This document shows positions 1 through 8,689 of a stretch of DNA of 25,272 nucleotides, piece by piece. The stretch is from DASZHJ01 sp035938015 (GTDB lineage: Bacteria; Pseudomonadota; Alphaproteobacteria; ATCC43930; CGMCC-115725). Below the pieces are notes generated by a model, which was given only the letters and a program-made list of their open reading frames with translations, was not told where the DNA came from and ran no database searches. The position numbers and the translations under genes are program-made. The stretch covers positions 1-25,272 of the forward strand of contig DASZHJ010000488.1 in the NCBI GenBank assembly GCA_035938015.1, written 5' to 3'. How positions within the stretch are numbered: the first letter of the stretch is position 1; each line of letters begins with the position of its first letter.

Positions 1-10
1 AGAACACGGG

Positions 11-35
11 GCCGCGGCTTGAACGTCGCGGCTTT
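11..35 (+). terminator. Weak terminator-like hairpin upstream of trxA
   Basis: GCCGCG (11-16) and CGCGGC (27-32) are perfectly complementary across a 10-nt loop and are followed by only three T residues. It could be the tail of a transcript entering from the left or simply a GC-rich palindrome. The remainder of bases 1-82 shows no supportable gene. A modest purine-rich sequence (GGAGA, 70-74) just before trxA is a plausible ribosome binding site. Confidence 0.25.
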
Positions 36-82
36 CCTGTCCCTAAGACCCAGCAAGACAACACCGAGCGGAGAACACGAGC

Positions 83-400
83 ATGACGAGCAAGACCACC
101 GACGCGGCCTTCGAGGCGGACGTGCTGCGGGCGCCTGGACCCGTGCTGGTCGACTTCTGGGCGGAATGGTGCGCGCCCTGCAAAATGATCGCGCCCTTTC
201 TGGAGGACATCTCGAACGAGATGAAGGGCCGGGTCACCATCGCCAAGCTCAACATCGACGAGAATCCTGCAACGCCCACGAAATACGGCGTCAACGGTAT
301 TCCGACGCTGATGCTGTTCAAGAACGGCCAAGTCGCCGCCACCAAGATCGGCGCGCTCCCCAAGAGCAAGCTGGTGGAGTGGGTGGAGTCGGTGATCTAG
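83..400 (+). CDS. trxA: Thioredoxin
   Basis: Small cytoplasmic thiol-disulfide oxidoreductase, 105 residues, the normal full length for thioredoxin 1. The active site is W29-C30-A31-P32-C33-K34, so the usual CGPC is CAPC here. The FWAEWC strand, the buried-acid region and the cis-proline loop GIPT (P74) are all present. It reduces protein disulfides using electrons from thioredoxin reductase. The ATG at 83 follows a GGAGA-type ribosome binding site. The gene stands alone on this strand, converges on folC, and is closed by an intrinsic terminator. Family assignment is secure. The Gly-to-Ala change in the redox dipeptide may shift the redox potential, but that is inference. Confidence 0.97.
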   Translation: MTSKTTDAAFEADVLRAPGPVLVDFWAEWCAPCKMIAPFLEDISNEMKGRVTIAKLNIDENPATPTKYGVNGIPTLMLFKNGQVAATKIGALPKSKLVEWVESVI

Positions 401-427
401 CCGCGCCCTCGGAAGGGCTTCGCGCGC

Positions 428-462
428 GGGCGCCGCTGTTCGAGCGGCGCCCGTTTTCGTTT
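428..462 (+). terminator. Intrinsic terminator of trxA
   Basis: A perfect 10-bp stem, GGGCGCCGCT (428-437) with AGCGGCGCCC (443-452), loop GTTCG, followed by GTTTTCGTTT. It lies 28 nt after the trxA stop. The other strand lacks a T-tract after the stem, so it should act on trxA only. Nothing else supportable was seen between here and the folC stop at 569. Confidence 0.85.
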
Positions 463-568
463 AAAAGAGCGGTAACCGTTCAATGGCGATTGATCCTCTG
501 CTTCCGCGCTGCATGGGGCCTGGTATGACGCGGGCCCATGGAAGGCCCGAGAGTCGCGCGTCGCGGTC

Positions 569-1849
569 TCAGCCGTTCTCCGCCAGCACGGTCCCCGCAA
601 GATAGAGCGAGCCGCAGATGAGGATCCGGCTCGGACCGGGTTTGGCGGCCGCGGTGCCGACCGCGACCCCGACATTCGGGTAGCTTTCGGCTGCAAGGCC
701 CGCGGCACGCGCCGCGGCGGCGGCGTCCTCGGCGCTCAAGCTGTTCGCCTCGCCGGGGATGGCGACGGTGCCGACGTCCGCGACGTACCTCGCAAGCGCC
801 TTCAGAAACCCGCGGGCATCGTGCGTATGGAGCATGCCGAAGACGAGGCGAAGCGGCCGGTCGCGCCAGGTCGCGGCCTGCTGTGCCAGGACTTCGCCGC
901 CGGCTTGATTGTGGCCGCCGTCGAGCCACAGCTCGCCGCCTGGCGGCAGCATCGCCGGCAGCGGGCCGCGGGTTAGACGCTGCAGCCGCGCCGGCCACTC
1001 GATGCCTCGCAGGCCGCGCGCGATGGCCGCAGAATCGACGCGCAGAGACGTCTCAAGACCCTCGAGGCACGCAATCGCCGCGCCGGCGTTATCGATCTGG
1101 TGGCGGCCAATGAGCGACGGCGCGGGCAGATCGAGGCGCCAGCGCGGGCCCTCGTATCGCATGCCCGTCGCTGTGGGCTCAGCCCGCCAATCCTTGCCAT
1201 GCCAGTAAAGCGGCGAGCCCGTCTCCGTGGCGCGTACCTCGATCACCTCCGCCGCCTCCGAGGATTGCGGTCCCACCACGCCCGGCACGCCTGGTTTCAG
1301 TATGCCTGCCTTCTCGAAGGCGATCGCGGCCAGAGTGTCGCCCAGGAACCGCTGATGATCGAGCGAGATCGGCGTCAATACCGTGGCGACGGGTTGCTGG
1401 ATCACATTGGTTGCGTCGAACCGGCCGCCGAGGCCCACTTCCAGCAGTGTGGCGTCGGCGGGCGTGCGGCTGAAAGCGAGAAAGGCCGCCGCCGTGGTGA
1501 TCTCGAACAGCGTGATCGGCGCTCCCGCGTTTGCCTGCTCACATTCCTCGAGGCAAGCGCTCAGCTGATCATCTTCGATGAGTGTGCCCGCGACGCGGAT
1601 GCGCTCGGCAAAGCGCACGAGGTGTGGCGACGTGTAGACGTGCACGCGATAGCCGGCGGCCTCCAGGCAGGCACGCAGTGTTGCGACCGATGAGCCCTTG
1701 CCGTTGGTACCGGCGACGTGGACCACCGGCGGCAATCGCCGCTCGGGATGCCCGAGCGCCGCGAGCAGCCGCTCGATGCGGTCGAGCGCGAGGTCGATGA
1801 GCCTTGGATGGAGCCGAGAGAGCCGCTCCAGAATACGGTCGCTGCTCAG
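569..1849 (-). CDS. folC: Bifunctional dihydrofolate / folylpolyglutamate synthase
   Basis: ATP-dependent Mur-ligase-type enzyme adding glutamate to dihydropteroate and to folates. With the start proposed here it has 426 residues, normal for the family. The P-loop GTNGKGS falls at about residues 47-53, followed by a GGRFDATNV segment, a DHQRFLGDT segment, and the C-terminal domain with LDGGHN. The next recognised start codon, TTG at 1735, would leave the protein beginning at PPVVHVAG, directly before the P-loop. In-frame codons upstream encode a family-like N-terminal helix (SDRILERLSRLHP, then LDRIERLLAALG). The only start-like codon before that helix is CTG at 1849, which overlaps the accD stop as CTGA. 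Last gene of the pyrF-trp-accD-folC operon. Identity is secure; the CTG start is inferred. Confidence 0.92.
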   Translation of the reverse strand: MSSDRILERLSRLHPRLIDLALDRIERLLAALGHPERRLPPVVHVAGTNGKGSSVATLRACLEAAGYRVHVYTSPHLVRFAERIRVAGTLIEDDQLSACLEECEQANAGAPITLFEITTAAAFLAFSRTPADATLLEVGLGGRFDATNVIQQPVATVLTPISLDHQRFLGDTLAAIAFEKAGILKPGVPGVVGPQSSEAAEVIEVRATETGSPLYWHGKDWRAEPTATGMRYEGPRWRLDLPAPSLIGRHQIDNAGAAIACLEGLETSLRVDSAAIARGLRGIEWPARLQRLTRGPLPAMLPPGGELWLDGGHNQAGGEVLAQQAATWRDRPLRLVFGMLHTHDARGFLKALARYVADVGTVAIPGEANSLSAEDAAAAARAAGLAAESYPNVGVAVGTAAAKPGPSRILICGSLYLAGTVLAENG

Positions 1850-2745
1850 GAAGCGACCTCCGGACGCGGCAGCAGGGAAACCACGGGCGCCGGCGGCGCC
1901 GTGCGGCAGAGTAGATCGAGGAGCCGTGCCAACGTGTCGTGGAGCTCCTGACGCGGCACGACCATGTCCACCATGCCGTGCTCGAGCAGGTACTCCGAGC
2001 GCTGGAAGCCCTCGGGCAACTTCTCCCGGATGGTTTCCTCGATCACCCGTGCGCCCGCGAAACCCACCACGGCGCCGGGCTCCGCGAGCGTCACGTCGCC
2101 GAGCATGGCGAAAGAGGCGGAAACGCCGCCGGTCGTAGGGTCGGTGAGCAACACGATATAGGGCAGCCCCGCCGCCTTCACCTCATGCACCGCCAGCGTC
2201 GTGCGCGGCAGCTGCATCAGCGAGAGGATACCCTCCTGCATGCGCGCACCGCCGGAGGCGGGCACCACCACGAGTGGCGCCTCCTGCAGTACTGCGAGCC
2301 GAGCCGCGGCGATCAAGCCCTCGCCGACCGCGGTGCCCATGGATCCCCCCATGAACTCGAAGTCGAACACCGCGACCACCGCCGGCGTGCCGCCGATTTT
2401 CCCGTGAGCCACCATTAGGGCATCGCCGCCGCCGTTCCGCGCCTGCGCCTCCTTGAGGCGGTCGGTATAGCGCTTCTGATCGCGGAAGCGCAGAGGATCG
2501 AGCGGTGTCTTGGGCAGCTCGACTTGCGTGTACTCCCCATCATCGAACAAAAGACCGAGGCGCCGCTTCGCATCGAGCCGAAGATGGTGGCCGCAATTGC
2601 GGCAGACGAACAGGTTCGCCTCGAGCTCGCGATGAAACAGCATCTGATCGCAGCTCGGACATTTGTGCCAGAGATTGTCCGGCACGTCTTTCTTGGCGAC
2701 GACCGCGCGGATCTTCGGCAAGACGAAGTTGGTGAGCCAGTTCAT
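1846..2745 (-). CDS. accD: Acetyl-CoA carboxylase carboxyltransferase subunit beta
   Basis: Beta subunit of the carboxyltransferase half of acetyl-CoA carboxylase, which pairs with AccA to make malonyl-CoA for fatty acid synthesis. The protein has 299 residues, close to the usual 280-305. The N-terminal four-cysteine zinc ribbon is intact (C29-x2-C32 and C48-x2-C51). The crotonase-like core has the GGSMGTAVGE and SGGARMQEG oxyanion-hole segments and the TTGGVSAS motif. The ATG at 2745 overlaps the trpA stop (ATGA), and the stop overlaps the proposed folC start. The trpA-accD-folC arrangement is common in Alphaproteobacteria. Confidence 0.97.
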   Translation of the reverse strand: MNWLTNFVLPKIRAVVAKKDVPDNLWHKCPSCDQMLFHRELEANLFVCRNCGHHLRLDAKRRLGLLFDDGEYTQVELPKTPLDPLRFRDQKRYTDRLKEAQARNGGGDALMVAHGKIGGTPAVVAVFDFEFMGGSMGTAVGEGLIAAARLAVLQEAPLVVVPASGGARMQEGILSLMQLPRTTLAVHEVKAAGLPYIVLLTDPTTGGVSASFAMLGDVTLAEPGAVVGFAGARVIEETIREKLPEGFQRSEYLLEHGMVDMVVPRQELHDTLARLLDLLCRTAPPAPVVSLLPRPEVAS

Positions 2746-3592
2746 GAGCCGCTCGTGACAGGCAGGGGCATGCGCGCGCCGCGCACGCCGCGCGCAAGCG
2801 CAGTGACATCGGCGAGCACGGCCTCCACAAGGCCGGGTTTGGGGCGGTTATGCTCGTCGAGCAAGGCGGCGACGCGCCGCACCAGCGCCGTCCCCACCAC
2901 GGCGGCGTCGGCGACGCGGGCGATCTCGGCCGCTTGCTCCGGCGTCTTGATGCCGAAGCCGACGGCGACCGGCAGCGCCGTGTGCCGGCGGATCCGCACC
3001 ACGGCCTTCTCGACGTCGGCGATGCTCGCGGATTTGGTGCCGGTGATGCCGGCGATCGAGACATGATAGACGAAGCCAGTGGCGCGCCGGAGCACAACCG
3101 GCAGGCGCTTGTCGTCGCTGGTGGGGGCGGTCAGGCTGACGAGGTCGATGCCGGCGGCGCGCGCGGGTGCGTGCAGCTCCTCGTCCTCCTCGGGCGGCAG
3201 GTCGACCGTTATGAGCCCGTCCACTCCCGCAGATTTGCCGTCCGCGCAGAACCGTTCAGCGCCGTAGCGGTAAATCGGGTTATAGTAACCCATCAGCACG
3301 ATCGGGGTATCTGCGTCTCGGCGGCGAAATCCGCGCACGATCTCCAGCGTCTGTGCGAGCGTCATGCCGGCGCAGAGCGCGCGGAGCCCCGCCGCCTGGA
3401 TTGCGGGCCCGTCGGCCATCGGGTCGGAAAACGGCACCCCGACCTCGATCAGGTCGGCACCGGCTTTCGGCAGCCCCGACAAGATGCGCTGGAAGGTCTC
3501 GGCGTCGGGATCGCCGCAGCTCAAATATGTGATAAGGCCGGCGCGGCCCTCGGCTTTGAGCGCGGCGAAGCGGCGCGCGATGCGCGTCTCCT

Positions 3593-3596
<4 letters not shown>
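2742..3596 (-). CDS. trpA: Tryptophan synthase alpha chain
   Basis: Cleaves indole-3-glycerol phosphate to indole and glyceraldehyde-3-phosphate in the alpha2-beta2 tryptophan synthase complex. 284 residues, a TIM barrel. The catalytic glutamate is E51 (LIEVGVPFSDP) and the second catalytic acid is D62 (MADGPAIQ). The MGYYNPIYRYG strand, the LPPEE loop segment, and the phosphate-binding GFGIKTPEQ and GTALV segments are present. The start is GTG at 3596, overlapping the trpB stop as GTGA. The stop overlaps the accD ATG. Such coupling fits equimolar synthesis of alpha and beta chains. Confidence 0.97.
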
Positions 3597-4804
<1,208 letters not shown>

Positions 4805-4886
4805 CGATTTCCAGGACTTCATGAGTGGGGCGCCAACGGCGGGACCGTGTTTTAGCGCCATTCGCTGGGGCGCTCAAATGGCACCG

Positions 4887-5537
4887 TCAGCGGAGCGCGT
4901 GCACCGTCGTCAAGAACTCGGAAATCTTCCCCAAATCCTTGATACCAGGGCGTATTTCCACACCCGATGACACGTCGACCGCCGGAGCATGCGTGGTTGC
5001 CACGGCCTCGGCCACGTTCTTGGCCGTCAGGCCGCCCGAGAGCATCCAGGGCTTGGTCCAGCTTCGGCCTCCCAGGAGCTGCCAGTCGAAGGCGAGCCCG
5101 TTCCCGCCTGGGAGCGCCTTGGGATCGCCGCGCGGCGGCTTGGCGTCGAACAGCAACCAATCCGCCACGTCGAGATAGGGAAGGGCAGCGTCCGGATCCT
5201 CGGGCGCTGCGATGGGAATTGCCTTCATGACGGGCTTGCCGAAGCGCGCCCTGATCTCGGCGACGCGCCTCGGGTTTTCGCCCCCGTGAAGCTGCAGAAG
5301 ATCAAGCGGAGCGCGCGCGAGCACGCCCGCAAGCAACGCGTCTGTGGGGTCGACGAACAAGCCGACGCGCGTGATGCGCTCCGGTACCAGCGCTGCGAGG
5401 GCCTCCGCGAGCTCGGGTGTCACGTTGCGCCGGCTCGCCGGATAGAACACGAAGCCCACGAAGCGCGCACCGCCGCCGATCGCGGCGTGAAGCGCCTCGG
5501 AACTGGAAAGGCCGCAGATTTTCGCCTGCACGCTCAT
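4887..5537 (-). CDS. trpF: Phosphoribosylanthranilate isomerase
   Basis: Converts N-(5-phosphoribosyl)-anthranilate to the carboxyphenylamino-deoxyribulose phosphate in tryptophan synthesis. 216 residues, single-domain TIM barrel. The catalytic cysteine C8 lies in KICGL, and the catalytic aspartate lies in the GLFVDPTD strand. LLQLHG, LLFDAKPP (family LLLDAKPPG) and the C-terminal phosphate-binding AVDVSSGVE are all recognisable. The ATG at 5537 overlaps the pyrF stop (ATGA). It is a standalone protein, not fused to trpC as in enterics. Confidence 0.96.
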   Translation of the reverse strand: MSVQAKICGLSSSEALHAAIGGGARFVGFVFYPASRRNVTPELAEALAALVPERITRVGLFVDPTDALLAGVLARAPLDLLQLHGGENPRRVAEIRARFGKPVMKAIPIAAPEDPDAALPYLDVADWLLFDAKPPRGDPKALPGGNGLAFDWQLLGGRSWTKPWMLSGGLTAKNVAEAVATTHAPAVDVSSGVEIRPGIKDLGKISEFLTTVHALR

Positions 5538-6241
5538 CGGAGCTCGTTCAGGATCGCTTGCGCGGCTGCGGCGGGATGCGACGCCTCGGTGATCGGGCGG
5601 CCCACGACGAGATAGTCGGCACCGGCCTGGATCGCTGCGCGGGGACCCATGACCCGCTTCTGATCGGCGGTCGGGGCGCCCACCGGCCGAATGCCCGGAA
5701 CCACCAGCAGGAAGTCGGGGCCGCAGACCTCTCGCAGCATCGCCACCTCGAGCGGTGCGCAGACCACGCCGTCGAGGTCGCTGTCGCGCGCGAGCAGGGC
5801 GAGGCGTCGCACCTGCTCGCCGACCGGGCCTTGCTGGCCGACCGCCGAGAGGTCGCTGTCGTCGAGGCTGGTCAGCACCGTGACACCCAGGAGCTTCACG
5901 CGACGCTTGCCTTCGGAGGCGACGAGGTCCGCGGCGCGCACCGCTGCCTCCATCATCGCGGGCCCCCCCGCGCAGTGCAGCGTCATAAGCAGCGGCTCCA
6001 ACGCCGCGGCGGAGCGCACGGCGCTTGCCGCCGTATTCGGGATGTCGTGGAGCTTGAGATCTAGGAAGAGCGGCGTATTTCGGTCAACGACCTGTCGCAC
6101 GCCTACGGGGCCTTGGGCGGTGAAAAACTCCAGCCCGAGCTTGATTCCGCCCACGGCATCGCGCACGCCCGCGACGAGGGTCTGTGCTCTCGCGAGGTCC
6201 GCGGTATCGATGGCGCAGATGATCGGGTTCGTCACGCTCAT
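5534..6241 (-). CDS. pyrF: Orotidine 5'-phosphate decarboxylase
   Basis: Last step of UMP synthesis, OMP to UMP plus CO2. 235 residues, TIM barrel. The catalytic charge network is visible as D61-x-K63-x2-D66 in FLDLKLHDIPNT, with an earlier lysine K34 in GIKLGLEFF and the phosphate-gripper region VVPGIRP near the C-terminus. First gene of the minus-strand operon. The ATG at 6241 has no Shine-Dalgarno sequence; an AT-rich TATATAAG lies only a few bases upstream (see the promoter entry). Confidence 0.96.
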   Translation of the reverse strand: MSVTNPIICAIDTADLARAQTLVAGVRDAVGGIKLGLEFFTAQGPVGVRQVVDRNTPLFLDLKLHDIPNTAASAVRSAAALEPLLMTLHCAGGPAMMEAAVRAADLVASEGKRRVKLLGVTVLTSLDDSDLSAVGQQGPVGEQVRRLALLARDSDLDGVVCAPLEVAMLREVCGPDFLLVVPGIRPVGAPTADQKRVMGPRAAIQAGADYLVVGRPITEASHPAAAAQAILNELR

Positions 6242-6246
6242 GGAGT

Positions 6247-6254
6247 CTTATATA
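6247..6254 (-). promoter_or_regulatory. Candidate -10 element of the pyrF-trp operon
   Basis: TATATAAG on the minus strand ends 5 nt before the pyrF ATG and is the only AT-rich spot in this leader. A -10 there would start transcription at or next to the ATG, giving a leaderless or near-leaderless mRNA. This agrees with the missing ribosome binding site, but no clear -35 is seen about 17 bp upstream. The rest of the 243-bp divergent gap to the DoxX gene (6242-6484) shows no other feature I can support. Confidence 0.3.
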
Positions 6255-6484
6255 GCTGAAGGTCGGGCGGCCGTCCTGCCGCCTCATGCGAAAGACGTGC
6301 CAGCGGCTCGGAGATCATCCAAGGGGGCAGGCGCCGACCAGCGGCGCGTGATCTGGGATGTCGGGCATCGCCGTAGAGTTTCGGTCCAGCACGGAAATGT
6401 GATTGCGAGGATACCGGAAACCGTCCCATCGTTGCGGCAGAAGAGCCCGCCGATTGGGCTCCAGGTCAACTGGGGAGGGGACTC

Positions 6485-6877
6485 ATGTTTGCATCTCTGG
6501 AAAAATGGCAGCCGCAGATGCTGAGCGTTCTGCGGATTTTCCTGGGGTTGCTCTATCTGCAGTTCGGCCTGTCGAAATATTTCGGCTTTCCGGGGCCGTC
6601 TCCGCAGAATTTCACCATGTTCTCGCTGCTCGGGTTGGCGGGGATCATTGAGATCGTGGGCAGCGTGCTGTTGCTGGTCGGGCTGTGGACGCGCGAAGCA
6701 GCCTTCATCATGTCTGGCGAGATGGCGGTCGCCTATTTCCTGCGCCGCGTGCCCGGGAGCTTTTATCCGCTGGTCAATGGCGGCAACATGGAATCGCTTC
6801 TGAGCTTTTTATTCCTCTATTTTGTGTTCGCGGGACCCGGTCCCTGGAGCATCGACGCGATGCGGGCGAGGCGCTGA
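6485..6877 (+). CDS. DoxX family membrane protein
   Basis: 130-residue inner-membrane protein of the DoxX/YphA type. About four hydrophobic helices are seen (roughly residues 13-32, 44-66, 72-86 and 102-118). The N-terminal LRIFLGLLYLQFGLSKYFGFP is the usual DoxX opening, followed by AGIIEIVGSVLLLVGLWTR. A GGGGAGGGG ribosome binding site precedes the ATG at 6485. Family members are linked to redox or thiosulfate-related membrane functions, but the role here is unknown. It converges tail-to-tail with the ornithine cyclodeaminase-like gene, with only 9 bp between the stops. Confidence 0.88.
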   Translation: MFASLEKWQPQMLSVLRIFLGLLYLQFGLSKYFGFPGPSPQNFTMFSLLGLAGIIEIVGSVLLLVGLWTREAAFIMSGEMAVAYFLRRVPGSFYPLVNGGNMESLLSFLFLYFVFAGPGPWSIDAMRARR

Positions 6878-6886
6878 GCCACGCAC

Positions 6887-7852
6887 TCACGTCGTGACGC
6901 GCTCGAGTGCGAGCTGCGCCGCAGCCAGGTCCTCGAGCGCGGTGCCCACCGACTTGAAGAGCGTGATCTGGTCATAGTAGCGCCGCCCAGCGCGGTCGCC
7001 GCGCGTGAGGTCGAATAGGTCGCCGGCAACGTCGTCCTCGCGCAGCACGCCGGAGCGGATCGGCTGCACGATGTCGCCGGCCTCCTTGAGCGCGCCATTG
7101 CGGGTATCGACGAAGACGCGAGCGCGCTTCACCACGTCGTCATCCGCCTCCCGCATCTCCGGCGTGAAGCCGCCGACGAGATCGACGTGGGTTCCGAGCT
7201 TCAGCCAGTGCCCGCGAATGAGCGGGTCTCGCGCGAGCGTTGCGCAGGAGACGATATCGGCGCCGCGCACGGCGTTGGCGAGGTCGTCGGTCGCGGTCAG
7301 CGCGAGATGACGCCGGCTCAGCCGATGCGCGAGCTTCTTCGCCTTCTCGAGATTTCGTCCCCAAACCACCACATGCTTGATCGGGCGGACGCTCGCGTGC
7401 GCCTCGATCAGATGCGAGGCGAGCGTGCCGGTGCCCACCATCAGCAGGCGCTCGGCATCGGGTCTCGCCAGATATTTCGCCGCAAGCGCCGAGGCGGCCG
7501 CGGTACGGCGCGCGGTGAGCGCCGGCGCGTCCATTAGTGCCAAGGGGCGGCCGGTCTTGCCGTCCAGGAGGAGATAGGTGCCTTGGACCGACGGCAGCGC
7601 CTGCTCGCCATTATCCGGAAATACCGTCACGAGCTTGACGCCGATGTGCCGGCCCGTTTGCCAGGCCGGCATCAGGAGCAGACTCGCGTCACGCCCGCCC
7701 GGTACGGGTATGCTGTGATGGTGCCGCACGGGCATGCCGCAGCCGCCGCGGAACATTTGGCGGAGCGCTTCGATGGTTGATTCGAAATCGAGCGCCGCCA
7801 CCACCTCGGAGGCACCGAGCACGTGGAGCGTGTAGGTTGGCTGATTGCGCAT
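6887..7852 (-). CDS. Ornithine cyclodeaminase / mu-crystallin family enzyme
   Basis: NAD(P)-dependent enzyme of the ornithine cyclodeaminase/mu-crystallin/alanine dehydrogenase family, 321 residues from the ATG at 7852. The substrate-side lysine K73 (GVKLVTVFPDN), the segment LMDAPALTARRTAAASALA, the dinucleotide loop GTGTLA (140-145) and the catalytic-type aspartate D224 (HVDLVGGFTP) are present. Members deaminate ornithine to proline or reduce ketimines and imino acids; the substrate cannot be told from sequence. A longer reading frame runs upstream, but the ATG at 7852 starts at the conserved N-terminus and overlaps the lapA stop (ATGA). Confidence 0.9.
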   Translation of the reverse strand: MRNQPTYTLHVLGASEVVAALDFESTIEALRQMFRGGCGMPVRHHHSIPVPGGRDASLLLMPAWQTGRHIGVKLVTVFPDNGEQALPSVQGTYLLLDGKTGRPLALMDAPALTARRTAAASALAAKYLARPDAERLLMVGTGTLASHLIEAHASVRPIKHVVVWGRNLEKAKKLAHRLSRRHLALTATDDLANAVRGADIVSCATLARDPLIRGHWLKLGTHVDLVGGFTPEMREADDDVVKRARVFVDTRNGALKEAGDIVQPIRSGVLREDDVAGDLFDLTRGDRAGRRYYDQITLFKSVGTALEDLAAAQLALERVTT

Positions 7853-8163
7853 CAGGAATGCGGCACGACGATCGCGGTGCTCTTGGTTCGTTGCTCCGCC
7901 GCGGCGAGGTCGCGCTCCAAGGCCTCGATGCGGCGCGCGCGCTGTCGCGCCGCCCGGCGCGCGCCCCAGCTCCAGATCCAAGCCACGAACAAGCCGACCA
8001 GAAATCCCATGAGCAACGCCAGCAGCACCACCAAGTAAAGCGGCGCCGCAAGCTCAAAGGAGAGCGGCCAAAACGTCAGCGTAACGCCCGCGCGGTTCGA
8101 CACCGCGAAGACCACGCAAACGAGCGCCACCAGGGAGGTGACCAGCCAGAAGAGCACTCTCAC
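7852..8163 (-). CDS. lapA: LapA-domain inner-membrane protein (DUF1049)
   Basis: 103 residues with two transmembrane helices (about 4-25 and 42-66), followed by a basic, coiled-coil-prone cytoplasmic tail (ARRAARQRARRIEALERDL). This is the usual lipopolysaccharide assembly protein A layout. In E. coli LapA works with LapB on LPS assembly and LpxC turnover. Here the neighbour is ihfB, as in many Alphaproteobacteria. Start is GTG at 8163. The 41 bp between ihfB and lapA carry a small GCCGGC palindrome but no T-tract, so read-through from ihfB is likely. Confidence 0.85.
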   Translation of the reverse strand: MRVLFWLVTSLVALVCVVFAVSNRAGVTLTFWPLSFELAAPLYLVVLLALLMGFLVGLFVAWIWSWGARRAARQRARRIEALERDLAAAEQRTKSTAIVVPHS

Positions 8164-8204
8164 GCGCGCACCTTACCGCCGCCGGCCAAAGCCGGCCAGC
8201 CGCG

Positions 8205-8489
8205 TCAGGTCGGCTCGTTGAGGCGCTCGCGCAGCTGCTTGCCGGTCTTGAAGAACGGAATGTGCTTCTCGGCGACCTGCACGCTGGCGCCCGTGCGCGG
8301 ATTGCGCCCGACCCGCGCCTCGCGCCGCTTCACCGAGAACGCACCAAACCCGCGCAACTCCACCCGGTCTCCCCGTGACAATGCCGCCGCGATCTCATCG
8401 AAGATCGCAGTGACAATCCGCTCGACGTCGCGCTGGTAGAGATGCGGATTGAGCTCTGCCAGACGCTGGATCAGTTCTGATTTCGTCAT
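8205..8489 (-). CDS. ihfB: Integration host factor subunit beta
   Basis: Nucleoid-associated DNA-bending protein of the HU/IHF family, which dimerises with IHF-alpha. 94 residues from the ATG at 8489, the usual length. The N-terminal helix (TKSELIQRLAELNP), the ELRGFGAFSVK strand pair and the intercalating-arm motif GRNPRTG with its conserved proline are intact. GGGGAG just upstream supports this start over an in-frame upstream codon at 8558. It lies about 2.9 kb from rpsA, with an IclR/amidohydrolase module and a dead acetyltransferase in between. The gap 8490-8689 upstream shows no gene. Confidence 0.95.
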   Translation of the reverse strand: MTKSELIQRLAELNPHLYQRDVERIVTAIFDEIAAALSRGDRVELRGFGAFSVKRREARVGRNPRTGASVQVAEKHIPFFKTGKQLRERLNEPT

Positions 8490-8689
8490 GGCCCGCTCCC
8501 CCTCATCGGGCTTATGCCGCGTCCATGAGAGGGTGCCAAACTGCTGGTAGACCGTCAAGAAAAAGCGTGGGAGATGAGGTGGTTAAGCCAAGCCCCCGGA
8601 TCGACGTGCGGCGGTAAAGGTTGTCCACCCCGAAAACTGGCGCAAAACGGCGCTAATCTGCCGCCCATTCCTCACACCAGCGGTTGTAG

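Noticed and set aside
428..462. trxA terminator acting on folC as well
   Set aside because: The minus-strand side of the stem is not followed by a T-run.
4805..4861. trpB start at ATG 4861
   Set aside because: It would add 19 residues not expected in the family and has no ribosome binding site; kept only as an alternative.
8181..8196. GCCGGC-CAAA-GCCGGC hairpin between ihfB and lapA as a terminator
   Set aside because: Only a 6-bp stem with no T-tract; such palindromes are common in this GC-rich DNA.
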